Positions 24,188 to 34,878 of a DNA stretch of 64,000 nt are shown piece after piece. Source of the stretch: Citrobacter amalonaticus (GTDB lineage: Bacteria; Pseudomonadota; Gammaproteobacteria; Enterobacterales; Enterobacteriaceae); NCBI GenBank assembly GCA_028994555.1, contig JARDVN010000001.1:1736001-1800000 (forward strand), given 5' to 3'. Position numbers and translations under genes: made by a program. Below the pieces are notes generated by a model, which saw nothing but the letters and a program-made list of their open reading frames with translations, was not told the DNA's origin and made no database searches. Within the stretch, counting starts at the first letter, position 1. Every line of letters starts with the position of its first letter.

Positions 24188-24220
24188 AAAAAGGCCGGGC
24201 AGCCGCGTCGCTACCCGGCT
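24188..24220 (-). terminator. Terminator after yghZ
   Basis: On the minus strand GCCGGGTAGC and GCTGCCCGGC form a 10-bp stem with one wobble, followed by a CTTTTT tract, 8 bp beyond the yghZ stop. Confidence 0.8.
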
Positions 24221-24227
24221 TTGTGCG

Positions 24228-25268
24228 TTATTTATCTGACGATGCCTGCCAGAGATTAAGCTCGCCATCAGCGACATGCTTATCGATTTGCGCCAGCTCT
24301 TCTGCAGTGAACGACAAATTCTTCAGTGCCTGCGCATTTTCTTCCAGTTGTTCCGGGCGGCTTGCGCCAATCAGGACAGATGTGACTCGATCGTCTTTCA
24401 ACAACCAGCTTAACGCCATTTGCGCCATGGATTGACCGCGCTGCTGCGCCATTTCATTAAGCAGTCGCAGGCTGCTCAGGTTGGCTTCCGTCAGCATGTT
24501 TTCTGTCAGACCGCGCGCTTTCTTCCCTTCGCGCTGCATACGAGATCCTTCCGGGATGCCGTTCAAATACTTCCCGGTGAGCAATCCCTGCGCCAGTGGC
24601 GTAAAGGCGATACAGCCCGCGCCGTTAGCTTTTAACGTATCCAGCAAACCGCTTTTATCCACCCAGCGATTCAACAGATTGTAAGAAGGCTGATGGATCA
24701 GCAGTGGGATCTTCCACTCGCGCAAGAGTTCGGCCATTTTTTGCGTTCTTTCCGGCGAGTATGACGAAATACCGACATACAGCGCTTTACCGCTTTGTAC
24801 GGCGTGAGCCAGCGCAGATGCCGTCTCTTCCATCGGTGTGTTTTCATCCACGCGGTGAGAATAGAAGATATCGACATAATCCAGCCCCATACGCTTCAGG
24901 CTCTGATCGAGACTGGCAAGCAGGTATTTACGCGAGCCGCCGGAGCCATAAGGGCCTGGCCACATGTCGTAGCCGGCTTTGGTCGAAATAATCAGTTCAT
25001 CACGATACTGGGCAAAGTCTTCGCGCAGCAGACGCCCGAAATTTTCTTCGGCGCTGCCCGGAGGCGGCCCATAGTTATTGGCTAAATCAAAGTGAGTAAT
25101 GCCTAAATCAAAGGCTTTTCGCAACAGCGCGCGCTGTGAGTCGAGGGCCTGAATGTGGCCGAAGTTGTGCCACAGACCGAGCGACAGTGCAGGGAGTTGG
25201 AGGCCACTTTTACCGCAGTAGCGGTACTGCATCGTTTCGTAGCGGCCAGGGGAGGCGTTCCAGGACAT
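24228..25268 (-). CDS. yghZ: L-glyceraldehyde 3-phosphate reductase YghZ (Gpr)
   Basis: A 346-residue aldo-keto reductase (AKR14A1) that reduces L-glyceraldehyde 3-phosphate and methylglyoxal. Catalytic residues lie in FDLANNYGPPPGSAEENFG (Asp, Tyr), with lysine in LIISTKAGYDMWPGPYG and histidine in DIFYSHRVDENTP. The C-terminal SVLIGASRPEQLEENAQAL binds NADPH phosphate. Very close to the E. coli protein except at the first ten residues. Divergent from yghX with 81 bp between starts. Confidence 0.96.
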   Translation of the reverse strand: MSWNASPGRYETMQYRYCGKSGLQLPALSLGLWHNFGHIQALDSQRALLRKAFDLGITHFDLANNYGPPPGSAEENFGRLLREDFAQYRDELIISTKAGYDMWPGPYGSGGSRKYLLASLDQSLKRMGLDYVDIFYSHRVDENTPMEETASALAHAVQSGKALYVGISSYSPERTQKMAELLREWKIPLLIHQPSYNLLNRWVDKSGLLDTLKANGAGCIAFTPLAQGLLTGKYLNGIPEGSRMQREGKKARGLTENMLTEANLSSLRLLNEMAQQRGQSMAQMALSWLLKDDRVTSVLIGASRPEQLEENAQALKNLSFTAEELAQIDKHVADGELNLWQASSDK

Positions 25269-25349
25269 GATGTCTCCTTTCTTGTGATGAATTTTCGAAA
25301 CAGCGTTTTCATTCTATGCTTATAAAATCACAAATCCGGGAGATATGCG

Positions 25350-26237
25350 ATGCCGCGTCTGACAGCCAAAGATTTTCCCCAGCCATTACTCGATTATTAT
25401 GACTACTATGCGCACGGGAAAATTTCGAAACGGGAGTTCCTCAATCTCGCAGCAAAGTACGCCGTTGGCGGGGTGACAGCGCTGGCGTTGTTCAATATGC
25501 TCAAGCCTAACTATGCGCTGGCGGAGCAGGTGAAATTTACCGATCCTGATATTTTGCCTGAGTATATTCACTATCCATCGCCAAACGGTCATGGCAACGT
25601 GCGCGGTTATCTGGTGAAGCCGGCGAACGCGACGGGTAAAGTCGCCGCCGTGGTGGTAGTGCATGAGAATCGTGGGTTGAATCCTTATATCGAAGATGTG
25701 GCGCGACGGGTGGCGAAAGCGGGGTACATTGCATTGGCGCCCGACGGCTTAAGTTCGGTGGGTGGCTATCCCGGGAACGATGAAGAAGGGAAAGTGTTGC
25801 AGCAGAAAGTGGATCCGACGAAGTTGATGAACGACTTTTTCGCTGCCATCGAGTTTATGCAAAACTACCCTGAGGCGAGCGGAAAAGTGGGGATCACCGG
25901 GTTTTGCTACGGTGGAGGCGTTTCAAATGCGGCTGCCGTGGCTTATCCGGAACTGGCGTGCGCAGTACCGTTTTATGGTCGCCAGCCTGCCGCTGCGGAT
26001 GTGCCGAAGATAAAAGCGCCGATACTCCTGCATTACGCGGAACTGGATAAAAATATCAATGAAGGTTGGCCTGCGTATGAAGCCGCGCTAAAGGCCAATA
26101 ATAAGGTCTTTGAAGCCTGGATCTACCCGGGCGTAAACCACGGATTTCATAATGATTCCACACCGCGTTATGACGATGCGGCCGCAGAGATAGCGTGGAA
26201 ACGAACGTTAGAGTGGTTTGAGAAATATTTGCGCTAG
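25350..26237 (+). CDS. yghX: Dienelactone hydrolase family protein YghX, intact
   Basis: A 295-residue alpha/beta hydrolase with the DLH triad C186 (GITGFCYGGG), D233 and H264 (GVNHGF), plus the oxyanion-side motif HENRGL at 105-110. The N-terminus has a Tat-like leader, KISKREFLNLAAKYAVGG, with Lys-Arg instead of twin Arg, ending near ALA at residue 58. In K-12 the orthologous yghX is a pseudogene, so this is the intact form. Native substrate unknown. Divergent from yghZ and convergent with the autotransporter. Confidence 0.9.
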   Translation: MPRLTAKDFPQPLLDYYDYYAHGKISKREFLNLAAKYAVGGVTALALFNMLKPNYALAEQVKFTDPDILPEYIHYPSPNGHGNVRGYLVKPANATGKVAAVVVVHENRGLNPYIEDVARRVAKAGYIALAPDGLSSVGGYPGNDEEGKVLQQKVDPTKLMNDFFAAIEFMQNYPEASGKVGITGFCYGGGVSNAAAVAYPELACAVPFYGRQPAAADVPKIKAPILLHYAELDKNINEGWPAYEAALKANNKVFEAWIYPGVNHGFHNDSTPRYDDAAAEIAWKRTLEWFEKYLR

Positions 26238-26242
26238 CGAAA

Positions 26243-26274
26243 ATTGCCCGGCAGAGACAACACAGCCGGGCAAT
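26243..26274. terminator. Bidirectional terminator between yghX and the autotransporter
   Basis: ATTGCCCGGC and GCCGGGCAAT form a 10-bp perfect stem between the two convergent stops. Flanking T-tracts are short in both directions. Confidence 0.65.
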
Positions 26275-26283
26275 CTGTCTCAC

Positions 26284-28891
26284 TTAGAAGCTGTAACTCA
26301 TACCGGCCTGCACGCTGGCATCGTTATCCACATCACCCGTTCCGACGTAAACGCCGGTATTCACAGAGAAGTTATGCGCGATAGTCGCATTGATGCCCGC
26401 ACCAAAGATGCCCATCGTGTTGTTATGACCCGCGGTGTTGTGATAATCCGCGGCCTGGATGTCAGTATCATCACTGAACTCTTTCTGGAAGCGTGCATCG
26501 ATCCACGGCATCACCTGCACATTCTTGTTCAGATCGCGGATAGCTGTCGTCAGACGAATACCCGCGCCGCCGTTCCAGGAGGAGACCTGGCTGTCAGAGA
26601 AAGCGATCTGTTGGTCGGAGAAGCTATCGGCTTTGGTCTGATCCCAGCCCAGTGTTGCATACGGTTGCAGCAGCGTTTCGCCCGGTAGCAAAATGTTGAC
26701 GCCGGTACGGCCTTGCGCCATATACAGGCTGCCATCTGTAGAACCGCTCAGCGCTTCGGTCATCCCACTGGTATCGCCAGTCACGTTATTGGCTGACAGC
26801 GAGTAACGCATGTCGCCGTAGCTGAAGCTACCATCCGCGAACAGACCCCAGTCCTTACCGTTTAATGCCTGCTGCCATCCGCCGTACAGGCTGTAATAGT
26901 TGCCGTAAACGGTGTCTTTGAAGCTATCTGCGCTGTTACTGGTGTCCTGCACACGACTGCGGGTCCAGGCCAGTGCGATCCCCCCCGTTACGCTGTCGCC
27001 ATTATCCAGATGCGCCGTCCAGTCAACGCCGCCCTGTGCGCCCTGGGTGATGCTCTTATAGTCAACGTCATTACTGAAGTTACCGTTCTGGTACAGGAAA
27101 TCGCCCCACACCTGCGCTCCGTCCTGTTGTTCGCCAAACAGGCTGGCGAGATGCACCTGGTTCATATGATTACTGATGTCGTCAGCGACCTGATGGCCCG
27201 CCTGTTCGGCGGCATCCAGACCGGCAATCAGACCCTGAACGTCGCTTGCCAGCGCCCCCTGGGAACTGCTGAACAGGATATTCCAGGTCTGGCTATTCTC
27301 CGCTTTCAGCATCGTCTGCGGTGAGGTGTCGGCAGCGACAATATCCAGGCTGTTGTCGTAGTTGTAGGCACCGCTGCGGTTTTCAACGGATTGCTGCCCG
27401 TTAGTGAATGAGGCGGCTGCGTAGGTTTTTGGGTCAGCGGTGCCCGAGGTCCTGAAGGAGCCCAGCATCAGGTTTGACTGATTCTGTGAGGACGGAGAAA
27501 TACTGTTCACGATGACAGTATTATTCGTTCCCGTAATAGTGCCAAAATCAACAAAGCTGTCGGTACTCATGCTGACCGACGCATTGCTGCCCGTCGTGCT
27601 GGCGACCAGTCTTGAACCACTTTGCAGGTTCCAGATTGTCGCATCGTTAATCGTATCGATGTTGATGCTGTTATTACTGGTGGTATTGACCGTTTCGAAC
27701 TGACTGATTTGGCCGGAAACAGAGCTGCCTGCATCCATTGACAGGGAATCGCTACCGTCGCCGCCGTTAACATTGCCGCTCACGTGGGAGTTATTCGTCA
27801 GTACCACCGTGTCATTACCCGCCCCTGTCGTAATATCTCCCTTGACGTTGGCATTATTTTGCAACGTGATGGTGGTATTGCCGGTGTTCGCGCTGGCGTC
27901 CACGTTGCCATTAATGGCACTGTTATCGACCGTAATATTATTACTTGAATCGCCACTCAGAATGACATTACCGTTGATGCTGCTGTTGTTGGTGAGAGAA
28001 ATTTTGCTCGTTCCCTTTCCATTTTCATTTTCTATACCGACTTCACCGGTTACGCTGCTGTTATTCAGTGAAAGCGACGTATTGGTGGTACCAAACATCG
28101 CGACGGCAAGATCGCTATTCGCATCAAGGTTAGCGCCTTCAAATACTGTCTTTTTCAAAAAGTCAGCGGCTTTATCAGGATTCAACGCCACTCGACTCTC
28201 GGTGCCATTTACCGTCGAATTGGTCAGTGAAATTGTGGTATCAGAATTTTCGCTACCGGCATAAATACCGCCTTTATCCAGGGTGCTGTCGCTCATGGAT
28301 ATCGTTTGTGTCCCTGCGCCACCGCTCATAATACTGCCGTGTAAAACGCTGCCATTAGTAATATTGGCAGTATGATAACCGTTATCAGCAGGATCGAGAT
28401 AAATGGCCGCACCCAGCATATAATCCTTTTTTATTCGGATATAAAACAGCATCGTTTTCGCCATTTAGCGTCGAATGATCGACAGTGACAGTGGTATTGG
28501 TGGTGAAGCCGACATCGCCCACTTCAATCATATCGACGGTTGCGCCGTTGGTAACGGTAATATTTGCCGTGCCACCCTTACTCCCCTGGATATAACTGCC
28601 GGTCATATTTGTGCCGCTAACGATTAACGACTGGGTATCGTCTGCACCGGTATGCCCATTCATAAAAATCGAGCCTGATGTTGGGTCCGCCATTACCGCA
28701 TTGCTCACACCTGTGTCTTGCTGATAAACGTTAATTCCGTCTGTGGTTGTGGCAGCCCTTAAACCGCAGGTCTGTGAGGTATTTCCATCAGCACATGGTG
28801 TGTTAGTGGCAGCGGAAGCATAAGCGCTAAAGGAGGCTAAAGCGACGAATACACATTGGGATAATAGTGTACGGTTCATTATTTTGCGCAT
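26284..28891 (-). CDS. Type V autotransporter with beta-helix passenger, one apparent +1 frameshift
   Basis: An outer-membrane autotransporter of about 868 residues. A signal peptide (MNRTLLSQCVFVALASFSAYASA) is followed by a Ser/Thr/Asn-rich passenger of repeated short strands such as NNSSVTGEV, NNSSINGNV, DNSAINGNV and NNSHVSGNV, typical of a right-handed beta-helix. The last 275 residues, from AQVWGDFLYQNGNF to the terminal MSYSF, form the beta-barrel. The frame breaks at the T6 run 28427-28432; five T's join LYPNKK to DYMLGAAIYLDP. ATG 28891 is preferred because TGGA lies 8 bp upstream; 28903 is also possible. Probably an adhesin or biofilm factor; no E. coli name is assigned. Confidence 0.85.
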
Positions 28892-29397
28892 TTTTAATTC
28901 CATTTGGGATTGGATTGAATTTGATCTCTTTTTTAATGGAAATAAATGGAATTAAGAAACATCTTAAGTGGTGCAGATGTAATAAAGTCTAAAATTGGAC
29001 TCAAAATGATTAGGTGACATTTCTATTTTTCAAACTGATTAATAACGTACTTCGCATTTTTAAAATCAATGTTGCAGTTCGCTTAGTGGGCAAATTATTA
29101 GGCTCTTATCTAAATTCTGCGCAATCCATAGACAGGATCGAATAAACCCCATAACCCATTCGGAACATGAGGGTAATTTGCTGAGCAAGTGTTTTACATT
29201 TTCACATTCGCTGAAAAGATAAAACATCTCCTTTGCAAAGGGATTTCATACTCTGAGATTGTTTTTTTCTCACACAGGATGACCGCAATTATTTTTATAA
29301 AAAAGAGTTCTGAAAGATTATAACTTCGTCCGTTTCTGCCGATAACGAGATTAAGACTCGCCTCTGGGCGACTTTTCCCTAACGGCAAGGAACAACT
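28892..29397. other. AT-rich divergent intergenic region (autotransporter / chemoreceptor)
   Basis: About 506 bp with no supported gene. It is distinctly AT-rich against its flanks and must hold promoters for both divergent genes. The part nearest the chemoreceptor contains a flagellar sigma-28-like site (listed separately). I see no RNA gene. Confidence 0.6.
29319..29345 (+). promoter_or_regulatory. Candidate sigma-28 (FliA) promoter for the chemoreceptor
   Basis: GCCGATAA at 29338-29345 matches the FliA -10 consensus exactly. The 8-mer TATAACTT, 11 bp upstream, matches the -35 consensus TAAAGTTT at 5 of 8 positions. It lies 53 bp upstream of the start codon. This fits class-3 flagellar regulation of a chemoreceptor gene. 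Confidence 0.7.
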
Positions 29398-31039
29398 ATG
29401 CAACTACTTCGTAATTTCACTATCCGTGTCGTCATGCTGACGATTCTGGGTATTTTCTGTTTAATGTGGGTGGGTGTGGGTTTGTACAGCACCTGGTCTC
29501 TTTCCCGTGTCGCGGAAGGCAACGAAGTCGATCGCCATCTTGTTCGCCAGATGACGGTGCTCAGCCAGGGCAACGATCAGTATTTCCGTTTTGTTACCCG
29601 ACTCAGCCGTGCGATGGAGTTGAAAGCCAGCGGCGGAACGCCAGATTTCGCCCCCGTGCAGCAGGCGCTGGATAATATGAGCAAAAAGTTGCAGGAAATG
29701 AAAACACTCTCGCCTGGGCCAATGGATCCTGAGGTTGCCGCAGCAGTGCTGGCGAGTTGGCAGGATCTGCTCGATAAAGGCGTCACGCCGCAAATGCAAC
29801 TGGCGCAGCAGGGCACGCAGAGCGCCTGGAGTGAGCAGGCGAATAATGTGACGCCTGCGCTGAGCCGGGCGTTTGGTGCCAGTGCGGAACGCTTTAATAA
29901 GGCCGCAGGCGTGATGCTCGATCAAACCCGCGTGATGGTGGACGGTAAAACGTCGATCATCCGTACCCTGATCATTGGCGCGGTGATCCTGGGCATTGCA
30001 ATCCTCTTCTTCACCGATCGCTATCTGGTGACCATGCTGGTGAAACCGCTGGCGCGGATCCGTCAACAGTTTCGCCAGATAGCTCAGGGCGATCTCAGCC
30101 AGCCGATTGACGATATTGGGCGTAACTGCGTCGGTCAACTGGTGCCTTTATTGCGCGCAATGCAGGACAGTCTGCGCGACGCGGTCCACACCATCCGTTC
30201 CGGCAGTGACAATATCTGGCGGGGCGCCACTGAAATCTCCAGCGGTAACAATGACCTTTCATCACGAACGGAAGAGCAGGCCGCGGCGCTGGAAGAGACG
30301 GCCGCCAGCATGGAACAGCTTACCGCCACGGTGAAGCTGAATGCGGATAACGCGCGTCAGGCTAGCCTTCTGGCAGATGCCGCATCACACACCGCAGGAA
30401 AAGGCGGCTCGCTGGTGTCTGAAGTGGTTGAAACCATGGACGGGATTTCCGCCAGCTCGAAGCAGATTGCTGAAATCACAACCGTCATCAATAGTATTGC
30501 TTTCCAGACCAACATTCTTGCATTGAACGCTGCGGTCGAAGCGGCGCGTGCGGGTGAGCAAGGGCGTGGATTTGCTGTCGTCGCCGGTGAAGTACGTAAT
30601 CTGGCAAGCCGTAGTGCAAACGCGGCAAAAGAGATTGAAACGCTGATTGCTGAATCCGTGCGCCGTGTCGACCACGGCGCGACCCTGGTGAAGGATACCG
30701 GCTCAACGATGGAGGCAATTCTGCGTGGCGTGACGGAAGTGAACACCATTATGAAGCAGATTGCTTCGGCGTCTGAAGAGCAGAGCAAAGGGATTTCTCA
30801 GGTGGGCGTTGCGATTACTCAGATGGATGGCGTCACGCAGCAAAACGCCGCGCTGGTGGAGCAGGTTTCCGCCGCCGCTGCGGCGCTGGAGAGACAAACG
30901 GAAGACTTACAACGTTCTGTGCAACAATTCCGGTTATCGCAAAATGACGCCCCCCAGTCTCCCCGAAAAAGGTGCCGCTCCTGCCGGGCAGCGACGCCCG
31001 GAGCCCGCTGCGGCAGGCGATGAATGGGTGGCATTCTAA
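29398..31039 (+). CDS. Methyl-accepting chemotaxis protein, one apparent +1 frameshift
   Basis: A transmembrane chemoreceptor of 546 residues after correction. TM1 is at about 11-31, a periplasmic sensor domain of about 150 residues, TM2 at about 187-206, then HAMP, methylation helices and the highly conserved hairpin tip ([20 protein letters not shown]). The frame breaks at the C6 run 30950-30955. With five C's the tail reads NDAPSLPEKG and ends EWVAF, an xWxxF pentapeptide that tethers CheR and CheB. Without correction this motif is lost. The ligand is unknown; the sensor domain resembles the Tar/Tsr type only loosely. Confidence 0.9.
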
Positions 31040-31083
31040 GGCCCAGTAAAAAAGTCGCTGAACCCTCTGGCCTTTGCTTAAAA

Positions 31084-31113
31084 AATCGCTATATAATTTA
31101 TTGTATAGCGATT
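31084..31113 (+). promoter_or_regulatory. Perfect 10-bp inverted repeat abutting the yghW ribosome site
   Basis: AATCGCTATA (31084-31093) and TATAGCGATT (31104-31113) flank a 10-bp AT spacer. A TATAAT-like -10 element overlaps the left arm and spacer. The right arm ends directly at the AAGGAG ribosome site (31114-31119). It can act as an operator or, if transcribed, as a hairpin next to the Shine-Dalgarno. Confidence 0.55.
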
Positions 31114-31124
31114 AAGGAGAGGTC

Positions 31125-31412
31125 ATGAACAATCATTTTGGCAAGGGCCTGATGGCCGGATTACGCGCCACGCAGGCTGACAGCGCCCGAAATGTGGCGA
31201 AATTTTGTTCGGATTATAAACGTGGCTTCGTATTAGGATTCTCGCATCGCATGTTTGAAAAAACCGGCGACAGGCAACTCAGCGCCTGGGAAGCGGGGAT
31301 CCTGACGCGCCGCTATGGGTTAGATAAAGAAATGGTGATGGATTTCTTTCGGGAAAATCAGTCCAGCATCACGATTCGTTTTTTCATGGCCGGCTATCGA
31401 CTCGAAGGTTGA
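31125..31412 (+). CDS. yghW: Conserved small protein YghW (DUF2623)
   Basis: A 95-residue cytoplasmic protein nearly identical to E. coli YghW by recall ([50 protein letters not shown]). Function unknown. A strong AAGGAG site lies 5 bp before the ATG. It sits between the chemoreceptor and the hyb operon, in the same orientation as both, 190 bp before hybO. Confidence 0.92.
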   Translation: MNNHFGKGLMAGLRATQADSARNVAKFCSDYKRGFVLGFSHRMFEKTGDRQLSAWEAGILTRRYGLDKEMVMDFFRENQSSITIRFFMAGYRLEG

Positions 31413-31602
31413 TCCAAAGGGGGGTATTATCTTGCTTTAATTAATTACACTACCGGCTATTCCCTTCGTTTTAGTATCCCCTCGCAGTATCATAGGCTAC
31501 ATAACCATAACAAAAGTGTGGTAAATGGCGCACCGATCGCAGTTACGGTTTTGCGATTGATGCAAAATAAGAGCCAGGTCTTCGTAACGGAATAACTATA
31601 AA

Positions 31603-32721
31603 ATGACTGGAGATAACACTCTCATCAATTCCCATGGCGTCAACCGCCGTGATTTCATGAAGCTTTGTGCAGCACTCGCCGCCACAATGGGGCTCAGCAG
31701 CAAAGCCGCCGCCGAAATGGCTGAGTCGGTATCCCGTCCGCAGCGCCCGCCGGTTGTCTGGATTGGTGCTCAGGAATGCACGGGCTGTACCGAATCCCTG
31801 CTTCGCGCGACCCACCCCACGGTAGAAAACCTTGTCCTGGAGACCATCTCTCTGGAATATCATGAGGTGCTTTCCGCCGCCTTCGGCCACCAGGTTGAAG
31901 AGAACAAACACAATGCGCTCGAGAAGTACAAAGGGCAGTATGTGTTGGTCGTTGATGGTTCCATCCCGCTAAAAGATAACGGTATTTACTGCATGGTTGC
32001 CGGTGAGCCCATTGTGGATCATATCCGCAAAGCGGCAGAAGGCGCGGCAGCGATTATCGCTATCGGTTCCTGCGCTGCGTGGGGCGGCGTCGCCGCTGCT
32101 GGCGTGAACCCAACCGGTGCGGTTGGCCTGCAGGAAGTTCTGCCGGGTAAAACCATCATCAACATTCCGGGCTGTCCGCCGAACCCGCATAATTTCCTGG
32201 CGACGGTTGCCCATATCATTACTTACGGTAAGCCGCCGAAGCTGGATGCGAAAAACCGTCCAACCTTCGCCTATGGCCGCCTTATTCACGAACATTGCGA
32301 ACGTCGTCCGCACTTCGATGCCGGGCGCTTCGCCAAAGAGTTCGGCGATGAAGGCCACCGTGAAGGCTGGTGCCTCTACCACCTTGGTTGTAAAGGTCCA
32401 GAAACCTGGGGTAACTGTTCCACACTACAATTCTGCGACGTTGGTGGCGTATGGCCGGTCGCGATTGGTCACCCATGCTACGGCTGCAACGAAGAAGGCG
32501 TTGGTTTCCATAAGGGCATTCACCAACTTGCTCATGTGGAAAACCAGACACCCCGCTCCGAAAAACCTGATGTGAACATGAAAGAGGGCGGCAACGTGTC
32601 TGCGGGTGCCATTGGGTTACTCGGCGGCGTCGTTGGTCTGGTTGCCGGCGTCAGCGTGATGGCGGTTCGTGAACTGGGGCGTCAGCAAAAGAAAGATAAC
32701 GCTGACTCACGGGGAGAATAA
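31603..32721 (+). CDS. hybO: Hydrogenase-2 small subunit
   Basis: The 372-residue electron-transfer subunit of the [NiFe] uptake hydrogenase-2. A Tat signal ([17 protein letters not shown]) exports it together with HybC. Cysteines for three Fe-S clusters are seen in [39 protein letters not shown] and [12 protein letters not shown]-terminal helix ([21 protein letters not shown]) anchors it in the inner membrane. It starts the eight-gene hyb operon; the next gene follows after 2 bp. Expressed anaerobically in E. coli. Confidence 0.97.
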   Translation: MTGDNTLINSHGVNRRDFMKLCAALAATMGLSSKAAAEMAESVSRPQRPPVVWIGAQECTGCTESLLRATHPTVENLVLETISLEYHEVLSAAFGHQVEENKHNALEKYKGQYVLVVDGSIPLKDNGIYCMVAGEPIVDHIRKAAEGAAAIIAIGSCAAWGGVAAAGVNPTGAVGLQEVLPGKTIINIPGCPPNPHNFLATVAHIITYGKPPKLDAKNRPTFAYGRLIHEHCERRPHFDAGRFAKEFGDEGHREGWCLYHLGCKGPETWGNCSTLQFCDVGGVWPVAIGHPCYGCNEEGVGFHKGIHQLAHVENQTPRSEKPDVNMKEGGNVSAGAIGLLGGVVGLVAGVSVMAVRELGRQQKKDNADSRGE

Positions 32722-32723
32722 CC

Positions 32724-33710
32724 GTGAACAGACGTAACTTTATCAAAGCAGCCTCCGGCGGGGCGTTGCTGTTAGGCGCTGCGCCGTCTATCAGCCACGC
32801 GGCTGCAGAAAATCGCCCGCCCATCCCCGGTTCTCTGGGTATGTTGTATGACTCGACGCTGTGCGTGGGCTGTCAGGCCTGTGTGACCAAGTGTCAGGAT
32901 ATCAACTTCCCGGCGCGTAACCCGGAAGGGGAGCAGACCTGGTCGAACAACGACAAGCTGTCGCCGTACACCAATAACATTATTCAGGTGTGGCGTAGCG
33001 GCACAGGCGTGAATAAAGATCAGGAAGAGAACGGCTATGCATACATTAAGAAACAGTGTATGCACTGCGTCGATCCCAACTGCGTTTCCGTCTGCCCGGT
33101 TTCCGCGCTGAAAAAAGATCCCAAAACCGGCATTGTTCATTACGACAAAGACGTCTGTACCGGCTGCCGTTACTGCATGGTTGCCTGTCCATACAATGTG
33201 CCGAAATATGACTATAACAACCCGTTTGGTGCGCTTCACAAATGTGAACTGTGTAACCAGAAGGGCGTTGAGCGTCTTGATAAAGGCGGCTTGCCGGGCT
33301 GTGTCGAGGTTTGCCCTGCGGGCGCGGTGATTTATGGCACTCGCGAAGAGCTGATGGCTGAGGCGCAAAAACGTCTGGCGCTGAAGCCTGGCAGCGAATA
33401 CCACTATCCACGCCAAACCCTGAAAACGGGCGATACCTACGTGCATACCGTACCGAAGTACTATCCGCATCTTTACGGTGAGAAAGAGGGCGGCGGAACT
33501 CAGGTGTTGGTACTGACCGGAGTGCCTTACGAGAATCTGGATCTGCCGAAGCTGGATGAGATTTCAACCGGCGCGCGTTCCGAACATGTTCAACACACCC
33601 TGTATAAAGGCATGATGCTACCACTGGCCGTGCTGGCGGGCTTGACCGTGCTGGTTCGTCGTAATACCAAAAACGACCATCACGACGGAGGAGACGATCA
33701 TGAGTCATGA
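32724..33710 (+). CDS. hybA: Hydrogenase-2 ferredoxin-like subunit HybA
   Basis: A 328-residue periplasmic iron-sulfur protein that passes electrons from HybO to HybB and menaquinone. A Tat signal ([17 protein letters not shown]) is followed by four Cys-rich 4Fe-4S motifs ([45 protein letters not shown]). A C-terminal hydrophobic helix ([15 protein letters not shown]) anchors it. It overlaps hybB by 11 bp. Complete. Confidence 0.97.
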   Translation: MNRRNFIKAASGGALLLGAAPSISHAAAENRPPIPGSLGMLYDSTLCVGCQACVTKCQDINFPARNPEGEQTWSNNDKLSPYTNNIIQVWRSGTGVNKDQEENGYAYIKKQCMHCVDPNCVSVCPVSALKKDPKTGIVHYDKDVCTGCRYCMVACPYNVPKYDYNNPFGALHKCELCNQKGVERLDKGGLPGCVEVCPAGAVIYGTREELMAEAQKRLALKPGSEYHYPRQTLKTGDTYVHTVPKYYPHLYGEKEGGGTQVLVLTGVPYENLDLPKLDEISTGARSEHVQHTLYKGMMLPLAVLAGLTVLVRRNTKNDHHDGGDDHES

Positions 33711-34878
33711 TCCTAAACCGCTGGGCGGCAAAATTATCAGCAAACCGGTCATCATCTTCGGGCCGTTAATCATCCTCTGTATGCTCTTGATCGTGAAGCG
33801 TCTGGTATTTGGATTGGGGTCTGTCTCCGATCTGAACGGCGGTTTCCCGTGGGGCGTCTGGATTGCCTTTGACCTGTTGATCGGCACCGGCTTTGCCTGT
33901 GGCGGTTGGGCGCTGGCGTGGGCGGTGTATGTCTTCAACCGGGGACAATACCATCCGCTGGTGCGTCCGGCGCTGCTGGCGAGCCTGTTTGGTTATTCAC
34001 TGGGTGGCTTGTCGATCACCATTGATGTGGGTCGCTACTGGAACCTGCCGTATTTCTACATTCCGGGCCACTTTAACGTGAACTCGGTGTTGTTCGAAAC
34101 GGCGGTCTGTATGACCATCTATATCGGGGTGATGGCGCTGGAGTTTGCTCCTGCGCTGTTTGAACGACTGGGCTGGAAGGTGTCGTTAAAACGCCTGAAC
34201 AAGCTGATGTTCTTCATTATCGCCCTGGGCGCTCTGCTGCCGACGATGCACCAGTCTTCAATGGGATCGCTGATGATCTCGGCGGGTTACAAAGTGCATC
34301 CGTTGTGGCAAAGCTATGAAATGCTGCCGTTATTCTCGGTATTAACCGCGTTCATCATGGGCTTCTCGATCGTCATTTTTGAAGGTTCGCTGGTTCAGGC
34401 CGGTCTGAAAGGCAATGGTCCGGATGAGAAGAGCCTGTTTATTAAGCTGACGAATACGATCAGCGTGATGCTGGCGATTTTTGTCGTCCTGCGCTTCGGT
34501 GAGCTGATTTACCGGGACAAGCTGTCGTATGCCTTTGCCGGCGATTTCTACTCGGCCATGTTCTGGCTTGAAGTCGTACTGATGCTCTTCCCGCTGGTCG
34601 TCCTGCGCGTTGCTAAATGGCGTAATGATTCACGCATGTTGTACCTGTCTGCGCTCAGCGCGCTGCTCGGTTGCGCGACATGGCGTCTGTCCTATTCGCT
34701 GGTGGCATTTAATCCAGGCGGCGGTTACCACTACTTCCCAACCTGGGAAGAGCTGTTGATTTCTATTGGTTTTGTGGCTATTGAGATTTGCGCTTACATC
34801 GTACTCATTCGTCTACTGCCGATACTTCCTCCTTTAAAACAAAACGATCACAATCGTCATGAGGCGAGCAAAGCATGA
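33700..34878 (+). CDS. hybB: Hydrogenase-2 membrane subunit HybB (NrfD family)
   Basis: A 392-residue integral membrane protein of the NrfD/PsrC family with about ten transmembrane helices, lacking haem. It connects HybA to menaquinone and can drive proton movement. Typical segments are [19 protein letters not shown] and the long hydrophobic runs throughout. It ends in the hydrophilic tail [12 protein letters not shown], as in E. coli. The stop overlaps the hybC start by 4 bp (ATGA). Confidence 0.97.
   Translation: MSHDPKPLGGKIISKPVIIFGPLIILCMLLIVKRLVFGLGSVSDLNGGFPWGVWIAFDLLIGTGFACGGWALAWAVYVFNRGQYHPLVRPALLASLFGYSLGGLSITIDVGRYWNLPYFYIPGHFNVNSVLFETAVCMTIYIGVMALEFAPALFERLGWKVSLKRLNKLMFFIIALGALLPTMHQSSMGSLMISAGYKVHPLWQSYEMLPLFSVLTAFIMGFSIVIFEGSLVQAGLKGNGPDEKSLFIKLTNTISVMLAIFVVLRFGELIYRDKLSYAFAGDFYSAMFWLEVVLMLFPLVVLRVAKWRNDSRMLYLSALSALLGCATWRLSYSLVAFNPGGGYHYFPTWEELLISIGFVAIEICAYIVLIRLLPILPPLKQNDHNRHEASKA

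Noticed and set aside
31413..31602. FNR site upstream of hybO
   Set aside because: TTTTGC/GCAAAA at 31549-31567 is an inverted repeat but does not fit TTGAT-N4-ATCAA well enough to call.
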